DNA of 64,000 nt from Sphingomonas sp. Root710 (lineage in GTDB: Bacteria > Pseudomonadota > Alphaproteobacteria > Sphingomonadales > Sphingomonadaceae), in the NCBI RefSeq assembly GCF_001429065.1, contig NZ_LMIB01000001.1:1470172-1534171 (forward strand). Direction: 5' to 3'. Under the pieces are notes generated by a model, which had not been told where the DNA came from, searched no databases, and saw only the letters and a program-made list of their open reading frames with translations. Shown here one piece after another: positions 1 through 9,847 of this stretch (within the stretch, counting starts at the first letter, position 1; every line of letters starts with the position of its first letter). The position numbers and the translations under genes are program-made.

Positions 1-326
<326 letters not shown>

Positions 327-343
327 TCAGCCCCTTGCCCTGC

Positions 344-468
344 GTCGCCCGGATCGCGGTGCACAGGTTCGTCTTGCCACTGAGGCAGCTTTTGCACTGG
401 CGGCATTCGGGCGTGTACAGCGGGATCACATGGTCGCCCGGCTTCACGCTGGTGACACCCGCGCCCAC
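344..468. repeat. Direct repeat, copy 2 (of 1-125)
   Basis: This copy sits in the natural place within adhC. It encodes the stretch from [15 protein letters not shown] through the structural-zinc cysteines to TAIRAT. It is the source copy of the segment repeated at the window's left edge. Confidence 0.9.
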
Positions 469-727
469 TTCGCGCACCACGCCCGCGCCCTCATGCCCCA
501 GCACCGATGGGAAGATACCCTCGCTGTCGAAGCCGTCGAGCGTATAGGCATCGGTGTGGCAGATCCCCGTCGCCATGATCTCCACCAGCACCTCGCCCGC
601 CTTCGGGCCCTCGAGGTCCAACTCCACGATCTCCAAAGGCTTCTTCGCCTCGAAAGCGACGGCTGCACGGGTTTTCATTGGCGGCTCTCCTGAATTGCTG
701 ACGCAGGACTAGCGGCTTCCCGACACA

Positions 728-763
728 GAAAAAACCCCGCCGCCTGCTGGCGACGGGGCTTTT
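728..763 (-). terminator. Rho-independent terminator after the TonB receptor gene
   Basis: On the minus strand, an AGCCCCGTCGCC arm pairs with GGCGGCGGGG across an AGCA loop and is followed by a run of T. It lies about 20 bp past the receptor stop codon and before the adhC start. It therefore most likely ends the receptor transcript. Confidence 0.8.
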
Positions 764-784
764 CCACGTTCGTGCCGTATCGGC

Positions 785-3316
785 TTAGAAGCCAATGACG
801 ATCGTGCCAATCACCGTGCGCGGCGCACCGATCTGCCCGAAAGTGATGTTGGTGTTGAGCAGCGTACCGTCGAAAGCACCGACATAGCGCTTGTCGAACA
901 GGTTGGTGACATTGAGCTGCAGATAGGTCTGATCGTTGAGCCCGGCCCATTCGAGCGACAGCCGAGCGTCGAGATCGACCAGCGTATAGCCCTGCGCTTT
1001 GGCTCCAAATACCTGATAAGGGGTCGAGACGCCGCCAATGACGACCGTCTGGATAACCGGCAAATTCTGATCATTCATGTAGCGCGAACCAGTCCGCTTG
1101 GCCTGGATGCCGGCTTGAATCGGACCGATATTGGCTTCGATCCGGCCGCCGGCAGTATAGATCGGCGCGCCCGATTCCCGCTTTCCAGCGGTCAGTGCCT
1201 GCGTGGTCGCCGTGAGGTCGACATTGTTCTTGATCTTGGACTTGAGATACGAGCCGAAACCATAAAGCGAGATTTCGGGAATCGGCGAATAGGCGATGCT
1301 GCCGTCGACGCCGTATTTCGTGACCTTCCCCAAATTACGATAGATGCTCTGGTTCAGATCACGATCGAACGCCTGCGCCAGGCGGTTTTGATACAGCGTG
1401 TACCAGCCCGAAACCTGGGCCTGCAATTTGCCCGAGCGATAACGTATGCCGATGTCGACATTGTCGGTCGTTTCGGGGCTAGGGTTGGCTTCTGCGACCG
1501 TCCGGGCAAAGAAGAAGCTGTTGTATAGATTGTCGGTGCCGGGAACCTGCAGACCTTTGGAATAGCTCGCAAAAAGGCTGGCTTTCGGCGCGACGACTAA
1601 GGTCAGGCCGACATTCGGCAAGATCTTATCATATTTGAATACGCGGCGCTGCGGGCCCTGAACGGTTGGATTGGCGGCCGCGTAGGCAGCCGCCGCCGCG
1701 GTGTTTGCGCCGAAGCAGGCGACACTGCCCGACACGGTGAGCGTGGCGCAATTATTTTGCAGATCGCGCTTGAAGAATGGTGCGCGGACGCCAGCGTTGA
1801 CCGTCAGCCTGTCCTCCATGAACTGGCCGCGATATTCTGCAGAGAACTGGTTCAGGATTGCCTTCGACTTCCGGTCACGCTTGTTGAGGACGTTGTCCGA
1901 AACATCGGCCAGGGGATTGTCTGCCGGGAAGGCGATTTCGCGCCCTGCATCGTCGAGCAACCCGCTCTCGCCAGTCTGACGATGCTTGCCATAATCGAGG
2001 CTGTACGCGACGCGGAAGGTATTGCTGTCGTCCAGATCATAACGCAGCGAAGCGATCAGGCCGAAGCGATCGGTGCGCGTCTGGCTGGGCGCCTGAATAC
2101 GCACGCTATCGAGCGCGTCGCCGTCATTGTTGAGATCCCGGCCAAAGAAGTAGGACGGGTTGGATGACGAGGCGGCCTGGATGAAACCGGTATAGTTCCC
2201 GCCGCCGATCGCGGTCGTCCTCTCGCTGGCGACGAACGTGCCGCCGCCATTGGCCTTCACATATTGATAGCTCGGATCGACCGTCAGCGTCAGCTTGTCG
2301 CTAAGCGTGAAGCGCGAGTTGATACGAATATTGCCGGTGTTCGAAGGATTGGTTCGATAGTCGAAAGAGGAACCGCAACCGCTAGCGGCATCGGCGACGC
2401 CCGCCACTCCGGCGGGAATGGTGCAGCGTGCGGTGGTGTAGAAGCGCTCGTCGCGGGTCAGCGGGAAACGGTTACCTGCATCGGGCCCTGGGAGACGCGG
2501 TGCGGCATTGATCGGTGACTGGGTGGTGTCGACACGGATCGGCACCGAACCGAAGAAGTTGTTGCGGCTTTCGTTATAATGGCCGGCGATCGATATGAAG
2601 TCGCCGTTATCGCCGAGCGGCTGATAAATCTTGGCGTTGAATTGCTTCTTATCGATCTTGCCATAGTGACCGAAGATCGCATCGTTCGACGACTTGCTGG
2701 CAGCCAGGAACGCCTTCGTGCCCCATGGCGTAAAAACGCCGGTATCGACGACACCAAAGATACGAAAGAAATCGAAGCGCCCCGCCGACCCTTGCGCGCG
2801 AACGTGGAAATCGTCGGTGGGCGTGCGGGTACGATAGTTGACGGTCGAGCCGGAAGCGGCGGCGGTCGGTGCGTCGACATCGGTCGTACCGAGGTTGACG
2901 TTGACCTGCTCGATCAGTTCCGAATCAAGCTGCTGGCTGGAATAGAGCGCATAATTGCCGGTGTCGTTGAGAGGGATGCCATCGAAGGTCTGTGAGATGC
3001 GCGTATTGTCGAAGCCGCGAATGAACATCTTGCCGCCCGCCGATCCGAACGGATCGTTGTTCTGGAAGCTGACGCCGGGAAGCTGGTTGATGAGGTCGTT
3101 CACCGACTGACCCGGGGTCTGGCGAGTGATGAATTCCTGCGTGATGACGGCCTTGGCCTTCGAGGTATCAGGGGCGACGATACCACCCACGCCCTTGTCG
3201 ATATTCGCGCCGGTCACCACGATCTCGCTTTCGAAATCGATCGAACCCGTGGATTGAGCCTGGGCAGTAGAGGCGGCGAGTGCGGACAGAGCGCAGCCTA
3301 GCAGCAGTTTCTTCAT
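785..3316 (-). CDS. TonB-dependent outer-membrane receptor
   Basis: The 843-residue product has a signal peptide (MKKLLLGCALSALAAS, cleavage near AQAQ). A TonB-box-like stretch (SEIVVTGANI) follows, then a plug domain (about residues 45-170, with QSVNDLINQLPGVSFQ and MFIRGFDNTRIS). The remainder is a long beta-barrel ending in IGTIVIGF with the usual C-terminal Phe. Such receptors import large or scarce ligands through the outer membrane using TonB energy. The sequence does not show the ligand, and no uptake or degradation gene is adjacent. The gene is monocistronic, with its own terminator, and is divergent from the hydrolase gene at 3568. Confidence 0.92.
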   Translation of the reverse strand: MKKLLLGCALSALAASTAQAQSTGSIDFESEIVVTGANIDKGVGGIVAPDTSKAKAVITQEFITRQTPGQSVNDLINQLPGVSFQNNDPFGSAGGKMFIRGFDNTRISQTFDGIPLNDTGNYALYSSQQLDSELIEQVNVNLGTTDVDAPTAAASGSTVNYRTRTPTDDFHVRAQGSAGRFDFFRIFGVVDTGVFTPWGTKAFLAASKSSNDAIFGHYGKIDKKQFNAKIYQPLGDNGDFISIAGHYNESRNNFFGSVPIRVDTTQSPINAAPRLPGPDAGNRFPLTRDERFYTTARCTIPAGVAGVADAASGCGSSFDYRTNPSNTGNIRINSRFTLSDKLTLTVDPSYQYVKANGGGTFVASERTTAIGGGNYTGFIQAASSSNPSYFFGRDLNNDGDALDSVRIQAPSQTRTDRFGLIASLRYDLDDSNTFRVAYSLDYGKHRQTGESGLLDDAGREIAFPADNPLADVSDNVLNKRDRKSKAILNQFSAEYRGQFMEDRLTVNAGVRAPFFKRDLQNNCATLTVSGSVACFGANTAAAAAYAAANPTVQGPQRRVFKYDKILPNVGLTLVVAPKASLFASYSKGLQVPGTDNLYNSFFFARTVAEANPSPETTDNVDIGIRYRSGKLQAQVSGWYTLYQNRLAQAFDRDLNQSIYRNLGKVTKYGVDGSIAYSPIPEISLYGFGSYLKSKIKNNVDLTATTQALTAGKRESGAPIYTAGGRIEANIGPIQAGIQAKRTGSRYMNDQNLPVIQTVVIGGVSTPYQVFGAKAQGYTLVDLDARLSLEWAGLNDQTYLQLNVTNLFDKRYVGAFDGTLLNTNITFGQIGAPRTVIGTIVIGF

Positions 3317-3567
3317 CGAAAGTCCCCTTGGTTTTTGTCAAAGCTGGACGGCAGGGTATCTCCCTGCCTGCTGGCTGTTGCAGCCATGCTGAGCTTTATT
3401 GACACTATTGTTACAAAGGCGCCTTCGGCGCTGCAATATCCTAGACCCTTGGTGGAAACTCCCGATCGCTCCTACGTCATTTACCCTGATGACGTTGCAT
3501 ATATGCCGCACTGCGTTACGCCTCCTCAACACTTTCGATCGGGCCCGTCCTGCATTATCAGGAGGCT

Positions 3568-4566
3568 ATGCGCTTGTTGTTGTGGCTCGTGGCGAGCCTG
3601 TTCTGCCTGTCCCTGCCCGCGGCGGCTGCCGTTCCGGTCACGCTCTGCGACGCCGCGTGGCTCGATCCGGTGCATCGCCGCACGGTTCCGGTTCGGATTC
3701 GCATACCGGCGGGCAGCGGCAAGGTGGCGGTCGTACTGTACAGCCATGGTCTCGGCGGCTCGCTCGACGCCGGGACGATCTGGGCGCACAGCTGGGCCGA
3801 GGCGGGCTTCGCGGTGGTCAACGTCCAGCATCCGGGCAGCGACAGCGCGATCTTCGGCAAGCCCGGCTTCCGCTCGGCGCTGGGCGGAGATCAGCTGATC
3901 GCGCGCGCCGGCGACATCCAGTTCGTGATCGGCGAACTGGGGCGGCGCGTCGTCGAGGGCAAATGCGATCTGGCGCGGATCGACACCAGACGCATCGGCA
4001 TGGCGGGGCACAGCTTCGGCGCGCAGACGGTGCAGGCGATCGCGGGCCAGCGCTTCCCCTTCGTGCTCGAGCCGCCGCTGAGCGACCCGCGCGTCCGCGC
4101 CGCGATCGGGTTCAGCCCGTCGCCGCCGCTGATCGGCTCCCCCGCCGAGGCCTTCTCCCGGATCCGCATTCCGTTTCTGTCGATCACCGGCACCGAAGAT
4201 GCGGTGCCGACGGTGTATCCGGTCACCGCGCTCCAGCGCCAGGAGCCGTTCCGGATGATGCCGCCGGGCGACAAATATCTGCTCGTGCTCAACGGCGCGA
4301 CGCACGAGATGCTGGCCGGGCAGCTCTTTCCGACGATGCTCAACGGCGAACCGCCGGTGCACATCCGAAACACCGTGATCGCGATCAGCGTTGCCTTCTG
4401 GCGGGCGATGCTCGACGGCGACAAGGCGGCGCTGCGCTGGCTGCAGAACCCCGCCGAACTGCGCGCGGGCCTGCCGGCGGGCGATGTGTTCGAGACGCGG
4501 CTGCTTCCCCCGCCGCCGGTCACTCCGCCTGTTCCAGGCACCAGGAATGCCGCCTCCGCTCAATGA
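3568..4566 (+). CDS. Secreted alpha/beta hydrolase (dienelactone hydrolase / PAF-acetylhydrolase-like)
   Basis: This 332-residue protein has a clear signal peptide (MRLLLWLVASLFCLSLPAAAA), so it acts in the periplasm or outside the cell. The fold is visible as an oxyanion region (LYSHGLGGSLDAG), a nucleophile elbow (MAGHSFGAQT), an acid (ITGTEDAVP) and a histidine (NGATHEM). An AGGAGG ribosome binding site precedes the ATG. The 3' end overlaps the end of the convergent dnaE2 gene by 7 bp. The C-terminus is proline-rich (LPPPPVTPPVPG). The substrate is unknown; the family includes esterases and dienelactone hydrolases. Confidence 0.85.
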   Translation: MRLLLWLVASLFCLSLPAAAAVPVTLCDAAWLDPVHRRTVPVRIRIPAGSGKVAVVLYSHGLGGSLDAGTIWAHSWAEAGFAVVNVQHPGSDSAIFGKPGFRSALGGDQLIARAGDIQFVIGELGRRVVEGKCDLARIDTRRIGMAGHSFGAQTVQAIAGQRFPFVLEPPLSDPRVRAAIGFSPSPPLIGSPAEAFSRIRIPFLSITGTEDAVPTVYPVTALQRQEPFRMMPPGDKYLLVLNGATHEMLAGQLFPTMLNGEPPVHIRNTVIAISVAFWRAMLDGDKAALRWLQNPAELRAGLPAGDVFETRLLPPPPVTPPVPGTRNAASAQ

Positions 4567-7500
4567 AAGTCGCGTGACTTGGGCAGGATGCGGACATCGC
4601 GCGGATGGCTGCCGCGCGGGACGTGATGGCGCGGCATTTGCGGATGTTCGAACACGTCGGCGCGCGACAATTCGATCTCGGCGCGATGGTCCTCGGACAA
4701 CCGGTCGAGTTCGGCGGTCCGGTCGTGGACGGTCGCGCCCATCAGGTGCACCACCCCCTCGGGGCTCTTCTGAATCTCGCCCTCCACTACCATCAGCCGC
4801 GACGCCATCACCTGCCGCCGCTGCGCCTCGAAGGTCCGTGCCCAGAGCAGGACGTTGGTGATGCCGGTCTCGTCCTCCAGCGTGATGAAGATCGCCTTGC
4901 CCTCGCCGGGCCGCTGACGGACGAGGACGACCCCGGCCACCTTGGCGCGCCGCCCGTTGCGGCCGCTCGCCACCTCGGCGCAGCTCAGCACCCCTTCGCG
5001 CCGGAAGCTCTCGCGCAGGAACTGCATCGGATGGCCTTTGAGCGACAGGCGGGTGAGCTGGTAATCGGCGACGACATGCTCGGACAGCGGCATGGCGGGG
5101 AGCAGCGCATCGGGCTCCTCGCCCAGCTCGCGCGCTCGCGCGGCGGCGAACAGAGGGAGCTCGCCATCGGGGGTTCGCCGCGCTTCCCACAGCGCGGTCC
5201 GCCGGTCGAGCCCCAGCGAACGGAAGGCGTCGGCGTCGGCGAGCAGGCGGAGCGCGCGGCGCGGCAGATTGGCCCGGCGTGCGACATCCTCAATGCTGGT
5301 GAAGCGCCCCTGCCCGCGCGCCGAAACGATCGCCTCGGCCCAGGCTTCGCGAAAGCCATCGATCTGGCGAAAGCCGATGCGGAGAGCCAGTTGGGAGGAG
5401 GCCTCCCCTTTTCCGTCATTCCCGCGAAAGCGGGAATCCACGGTTACGGTTCGCAAGAGGTTCCTCGCGCCGCCGTCCATGGATTCCCGCTTTCGCGGGA
5501 ATGACGAGGAAGAGGATCGGACGGCGTCTTCGAGACTATTGTCCCAACCGCCGCGGTTGATGTCGATCGCGCGGACCTTGACGCCATGTTCGCGCGCGTC
5601 GCGGACGATCTGGGCGGGAGCATAGAAGCCCATCGGCTGCGAATTGAGCAGGGCGCAGGCGAACACCGCCGGATAGCGGCACTTGATATAGGAGGAGGCA
5701 TAGACGAGCAGCGCGAAGGACTGGGCGTGGCTTTCGGGAAAGCCATAACTGCCGAAGCCTTGGATTTGCTTGAAGCAGGATTCGGCGAAATCGCGCGGAT
5801 ATCCGCGGCGAACCATACCCTCGACCATCTTTATCTCAAATTGCGGCATGGTGCCGACATTACGGAAGGTGGCCATTGCACGGCGCAGGCGGTTGGCGTC
5901 GGCATCCGTAAACTCCGCCGCGACGATCGCCAGCTTCATCGCCTGTTCCTGGAACAGCGGCACGCCCAGCGTCTTGCCGAGCACGTCGCGCAGTTCGTTC
6001 GGGTCATGCGGTGAGGCGGGCGACGGATAGACGACCTTCTCAATCTTCTGCCGCCGCCGCAGATAAGGATGGACCATGCCGCCCTGGATCGGCCCCGGCC
6101 GGACGATCGCGACCTGGATGACGAGATCGTAAAGCTCGCGAGGGCGCATCCTCGGCAGCATGTTGATCTGGGCGCGGCTCTCGACCTGGAAGACGCCGAT
6201 GCTGTCGCCCTTGCAGAGCATGTCGTAGACGTCGGGCTGGTCGGGCTCGATGGTCGCCAGCGTGTACTGCTTGCCAATATGCGTCTCGATCAGGGCGAAG
6301 GCCTTGCGGATGCAGGTCAGCATACCGAGCGCCAGGATATCGACCTTCATCAGCTTGAGGGCGTCGATATCGTCCTTGTCCCATTCGATGAAGGTGCGCC
6401 CCTCCATCGCGCCATTGTGGATCGGCACGGTCTCGTCGAGCCGGTCCTCGGTCAGCACGAAACCGCCGACATGCTGCGACAGGTGGCGCGGGAAGGTCAG
6501 CAATTGGCCGACCAGCAGGTTGAGACGGCCGATCTCGACATTGCCGATATCGAAGCCGGTCTCCCCGAAGCGCTTCTCCTCCATCTGCGACGAGAAGCTG
6601 CCCCAGATCGTCGAGGTCAGCCGGGTCGCGACATCCTCGCTGAGCCCCAGTACCTTGGCGATCTCGCGCACCGCGCTGCGCGGCCGGTAATGGATGACGG
6701 TGGCGGCGATCCCGGCGCGGTGGCGACCATAGCGGCGATAGACATATTGCATCACCTCCTCGCGCCGTTCGTGCTCGAAATCGACGTCGATGTCGGGGGG
6801 CTCGTTGCGGTCCTCGGAGATGAAGCGCGAGAAGAGCAGCCTGTTGGCGACCGGATCGACCTCGGTAATGCCCAGCACGTAGCAGATCACCGAATTGGCC
6901 GCCGACCCCCGCCCCTGGCAGAGGATCTTCAGCCGGCGCGCTTCCTTGACGACATCGTGGACGGTCAGGAAATAATAAGCATAGCGCGCCTGGCGGACGA
7001 GCTTGAGCTCGGTCTCGACCAGGTCGAACACTTTGCGGCCAGGATTTGCGCCATAGCGCCAGCCTATCCCTTCCCGGACGAGATGTTCGAGCCAGCCTTG
7101 CGGGGTCCAGCCTTCGGGCACCGGCTCGTGCGGATATTCATAGCGCAGGTCGCCCAGGTCGAAGCCGATCCGGTCGAGCAGCCGAGTGGTTTCCGCGAGC
7201 GCCCGGGGATAGTCGGCGAACAGCCGCGCCATCTCCTCGACCGGCTTGAGATGGCGTTCGGCATTGGCCGCCAGCCTCGTGCCTGCCCCCTCGATCTTCA
7301 GCCCCAGGCGGATGCAGGTGACGACATCATGAAGCGGGCGCTGCTCGGCGGTCGCGTAGAGCGCGTCGTTGGTGGCGATCAGCGGGACCGAAAGGTCGGC
7401 GGCGATCCGCGCCAGCTTCACCCGGCGGCGGCGATCGCGGCCCGCATAGGGCATGGTGAGGCCCAGCCAGACGCGGTTCGGGGCGACTCGGGTGAGGGTG

Positions 7501-8321
7501 GAGAGCGTTTTCCTCAGCACGTTATCGCGGCGAAGGTCTGTTTCGGCTTCCGGCGCCTCTTCGACCCGGACACCATCGATCGTGACAAGAGAAACTGATC
7601 CCAGCTTTGGCTGTACCTTTACGCAATCAGCGTTCGCCCCATCTCTTCCGTCATTCCCGCGAAAGCGGGAATCAACGGTCACAGAACATGCATTGCTCAA
7701 CCGGACGCCATCCATGGATTCCCGCTTTCGCGGGAATGACGAAAAAGGTGGCTGGATGGGATGGGATGATACAGGGAAAGTCGCGTCATTCCCGGGTGCA
7801 TGGGGTCGTTCGCTCGTTTTTTGTGTTTTTTGCAACGGACCATGCCAGTCGGGGTGGAAGCGCGCGCCTTCCTCGCCCAGCACCAGCCCGCCTTCCCCCG
7901 GCATCACGATCAGCAGCAGATCGTCGAGATGGGCGAGCAGATCGTCGATCAGCAGGATGCAGTCGCCCTTGACCGCGCGGCGGTTGCCGACGGTCAGCAG
8001 CCGGGTCAGCCGCCCCCAGCCCCGGCGGGTCGCGGGATAGGCGACGATGTCGGGGGTGCCGTCCGCGAAGACGAGCCGCGTACCGCTGACCAGCTTGAAG
8101 GGGAAATCGGGATGCCCCTCCTCGCGCGCCTTCTCCCGCGCGTCGCGCAGAGCCTTCCAGGCGCGGACCACGCCCGCCACCGTGTTGCGGTCGGCGATGC
8201 CCATGCCCGCATGGCCCGCCGCGAGCGCCGCCGCGACCATGTCCTCGGCCGGCGACGCGCCGCGCAGGAAGCTGTAATTGGTCGCGGCGACCATTTCCGC
8301 AAAGGGTTGCGCCCCGCTCAT
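4560..8321 (-). CDS. dnaE2: Error-prone DNA polymerase DnaE2 (ImuC), with two in-frame palindromic-repeat inserts
   Basis: This is the catalytic subunit of the SOS-induced mutagenic translesion polymerase that works with ImuA and ImuB. The N-terminal PHP domain starts at AEMVAATNYSFLRGASPAEDM. The catalytic aspartates lie in PDIDVDFEH, followed by the fingers and OB regions (KVAGVVLVRQRPG, IFITLEDETG). I start it at ATG 8321, which shares ATGA with the imuB stop (4-bp overlap); longer upstream ORF sequence is imuB in another frame. At 1253 residues it is long for DnaE2, usually about 1050-1150. Two 31-residue segments of the SFPRKRES...VDSRFRGND type (about residues 194-225 and 939-970) are translated palindromic repeats. 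The first sits in an insert of roughly 95 residues within the PHP domain. Confidence 0.95.
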   Translation of the reverse strand: MSGAQPFAEMVAATNYSFLRGASPAEDMVAAALAAGHAGMGIADRNTVAGVVRAWKALRDAREKAREEGHPDFPFKLVSGTRLVFADGTPDIVAYPATRRGWGRLTRLLTVGNRRAVKGDCILLIDDLLAHLDDLLLIVMPGEGGLVLGEEGARFHPDWHGPLQKTQKTSERPHAPGNDATFPVSSHPIQPPFSSFPRKRESMDGVRLSNACSVTVDSRFRGNDGRDGANADCVKVQPKLGSVSLVTIDGVRVEEAPEAETDLRRDNVLRKTLSTLTRVAPNRVWLGLTMPYAGRDRRRRVKLARIAADLSVPLIATNDALYATAEQRPLHDVVTCIRLGLKIEGAGTRLAANAERHLKPVEEMARLFADYPRALAETTRLLDRIGFDLGDLRYEYPHEPVPEGWTPQGWLEHLVREGIGWRYGANPGRKVFDLVETELKLVRQARYAYYFLTVHDVVKEARRLKILCQGRGSAANSVICYVLGITEVDPVANRLLFSRFISEDRNEPPDIDVDFEHERREEVMQYVYRRYGRHRAGIAATVIHYRPRSAVREIAKVLGLSEDVATRLTSTIWGSFSSQMEEKRFGETGFDIGNVEIGRLNLLVGQLLTFPRHLSQHVGGFVLTEDRLDETVPIHNGAMEGRTFIEWDKDDIDALKLMKVDILALGMLTCIRKAFALIETHIGKQYTLATIEPDQPDVYDMLCKGDSIGVFQVESRAQINMLPRMRPRELYDLVIQVAIVRPGPIQGGMVHPYLRRRQKIEKVVYPSPASPHDPNELRDVLGKTLGVPLFQEQAMKLAIVAAEFTDADANRLRRAMATFRNVGTMPQFEIKMVEGMVRRGYPRDFAESCFKQIQGFGSYGFPESHAQSFALLVYASSYIKCRYPAVFACALLNSQPMGFYAPAQIVRDAREHGVKVRAIDINRGGWDNSLEDAVRSSSSSFPRKRESMDGGARNLLRTVTVDSRFRGNDGKGEASSQLALRIGFRQIDGFREAWAEAIVSARGQGRFTSIEDVARRANLPRRALRLLADADAFRSLGLDRRTALWEARRTPDGELPLFAAARARELGEEPDALLPAMPLSEHVVADYQLTRLSLKGHPMQFLRESFRREGVLSCAEVASGRNGRRAKVAGVVLVRQRPGEGKAIFITLEDETGITNVLLWARTFEAQRRQVMASRLMVVEGEIQKSPEGVVHLMGATVHDRTAELDRLSEDHRAEIELSRADVFEHPQMPRHHVPRGSHPRDVRILPKSRDFH
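5414..5506. repeat. Family-1 palindromic element inside dnaE2 (copy A, 93 bp)
   Basis: The 27-bp ends (5414-5440 and 5480-5506) are perfect inverted repeats of each other. Each end also contains its own hairpin, TTCCCGC-GAAA-GCGGGAA. The length is exactly 31 codons and dnaE2 stays open through it, encoding SFPRKRES...VDSRFRGND. Confidence 0.92.
7649..7741. repeat. Family-1 palindromic element inside dnaE2 (copy B, 93 bp)
   Basis: It has the same 93-bp length and the same 27-bp inverted ends as copy A, with one mismatch in the left arm (ATCAA for ATCCA). It lies in frame within the PHP-domain coding region of dnaE2. A degenerate fragment (CGTCATTCCCG) occurs nearby around 7782-7792. Confidence 0.92.
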
Positions 8322-9847
8322 GCGAACAACCCGTGGATGTACCAGACGGGCTTCGCCTCGCGGCCGTAGAGGCCGTGCCGGAACAGCCAGAAGCGGCGGC
8401 CATGGCGGTCCTCCACCCGGTAATAGTCGCGCGCCACCCCGCCATTGTCGGCGCGCTTCCACCACAGCGCGCCGATCCGCTCGGGCCCTTCCGCCAGCGT
8501 CACCTCATGCAGCTCGCGCCGCCAGCGGAAGCGCTGCGGCGGGCCATCAGGGACGCCCGCCACCACCTCGATCGGCTGGGGCGGATCGAACAAATGGGTC
8601 GGGCGCAGCGGCGGCTCTTCGGGTTCGGGCTGCGACCAATCCCCCATGGAGCCCGCCTCGACCGCGGGAAAGGCGAAACAGGCCTGTTCAGGGATATGGC
8701 TGTCCTGCGGGCCAAGCCGCCGCACACGATTGCGGCCGAGCCGGGTCGACAGCCGGTCGAGCAGCTGGGCGAGTTCGCCCTCGGCCACCGCGCCGCCTTC
8801 GAGCGGAAGCTGGAGCGGCGACAAGGCTTCGAAGCGCGGCACCGACAGCCGCACCAGATCGAAGCCGAAACCCGGATCGATCGGATCAGCGAGCGCGTCG
8901 AGCCGCTCGTTGAAGAGGCGCATCACCAGGGCGACGTCGCGCACCGGCAAGCCGGTCTCGATCCGGAGGCTGCGCACCAGACCATCGGTGCGGAACAGCT
9001 GCGCCTCGAAGCGGCGTCCGCCGCGATGCGCCTCCTCCATCCGCCGGGCCGCCGCCTCGACGAGCTGGCCGATCGCGGCAAGCGCATCCTCGGTCCGACC
9101 GATCGGTTCGGCGAAGCGCCGTTCGAGGAACAGCGCCGGTTCGGGCCGCCGGGCGGTGATGCGGATGTCGCGGCCCCGCGCGATCCGGTCGAGCCGGTCG
9201 GATGCCGCCTCGCCAAAGCGCGCCGCAATCACTTGCGATGGCCGCGCCTCGAGATCGCCGATCCGCTTGAGTCCCGCCCGGCGCAGGCCGACCGTTTCCT
9301 CGCCGTCGAGTTCGAGCGCCTCGACTGGCAGCATCTCCAGGGTCTGCGCAGCATGGCGCGCCAGCGCATGCGCGGCGTCGGGGGTGTCGGCGAGCGCGCT
9401 GCGCACCTCCATGCCGAGCCGCTTCAGCCGCACGAGAAGATCGTCGCGCAGCCCCGCCTCGCCGCCGAACAGATGCGCGCAGCCGCTGATGTCGAGGATC
9501 AGCCCGTCAGGCGGATCGAGCGCGACCATCGGGGTATAGCGGTCGCAGCCATCGGCGATGCGTTCGAGCCAGGCGGCGTCGGCGCGGGGATCGAGATCGG
9601 CGACCCCGATGCCGGGAAAGCGCGCGCGCGCATCGGCGAGGCTGAGCCCCGGCGCGAGACCGAGCCCCAGCGCGACGCGGTTGACCGCGGCCAGCCGGAT
9701 CGCTCCCTTCACCTTCTCGACCAGCGCGAAGGGATCGTCAGGCGTGAAGCCGGGCCGCTCCTCCCCCATCCGGATCGCCCGCGCCAGCCGGTCGGGGCCC
9801 AGAAAGGGGAAGCACAGCGCCAGGTAGCGCCGCGTCCCGGAAGACAT
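8318..9847 (-). CDS. imuB: ImuB, inactive Y-family polymerase homologue (DinP-like mutasome adaptor)
   Basis: ImuB links DnaE2 to the beta clamp during SOS mutagenesis. The 509-residue product begins MSSGTRRYLALCFPFLGPDRLAR. It has the Y-family palm and finger layout (YTPMVALDPPDGLILDISGCAHLFGGE, then VRSALADTPDAAHALA) and a long ImuB-type C-terminal region. I chose ATG 9847; upstream codons in this frame lie inside imuA and do not resemble ImuB. This gives a 110-bp overlap with imuA. The stop overlaps the dnaE2 start (ATGA), so translation is probably coupled. ImuB proteins are known to lack polymerase activity; I did not score each catalytic position here. Confidence 0.93.
   Translation of the reverse strand: MSSGTRRYLALCFPFLGPDRLARAIRMGEERPGFTPDDPFALVEKVKGAIRLAAVNRVALGLGLAPGLSLADARARFPGIGVADLDPRADAAWLERIADGCDRYTPMVALDPPDGLILDISGCAHLFGGEAGLRDDLLVRLKRLGMEVRSALADTPDAAHALARHAAQTLEMLPVEALELDGEETVGLRRAGLKRIGDLEARPSQVIAARFGEAASDRLDRIARGRDIRITARRPEPALFLERRFAEPIGRTEDALAAIGQLVEAAARRMEEAHRGGRRFEAQLFRTDGLVRSLRIETGLPVRDVALVMRLFNERLDALADPIDPGFGFDLVRLSVPRFEALSPLQLPLEGGAVAEGELAQLLDRLSTRLGRNRVRRLGPQDSHIPEQACFAFPAVEAGSMGDWSQPEPEEPPLRPTHLFDPPQPIEVVAGVPDGPPQRFRWRRELHEVTLAEGPERIGALWWKRADNGGVARDYYRVEDRHGRRFWLFRHGLYGREAKPVWYIHGLFA

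Noticed and set aside
3526-5190. 554-residue minus-strand reading frame across the hydrolase and dnaE2 3' end
   Set aside because: It runs antisense to the hydrolase gene and in another frame of dnaE2; it has Arg/Ala-rich shadow composition.
6069-7598. 509-residue plus-strand reading frame inside dnaE2
   Set aside because: It is antisense to the conserved polymerase core and has no ribosome binding site or motif.
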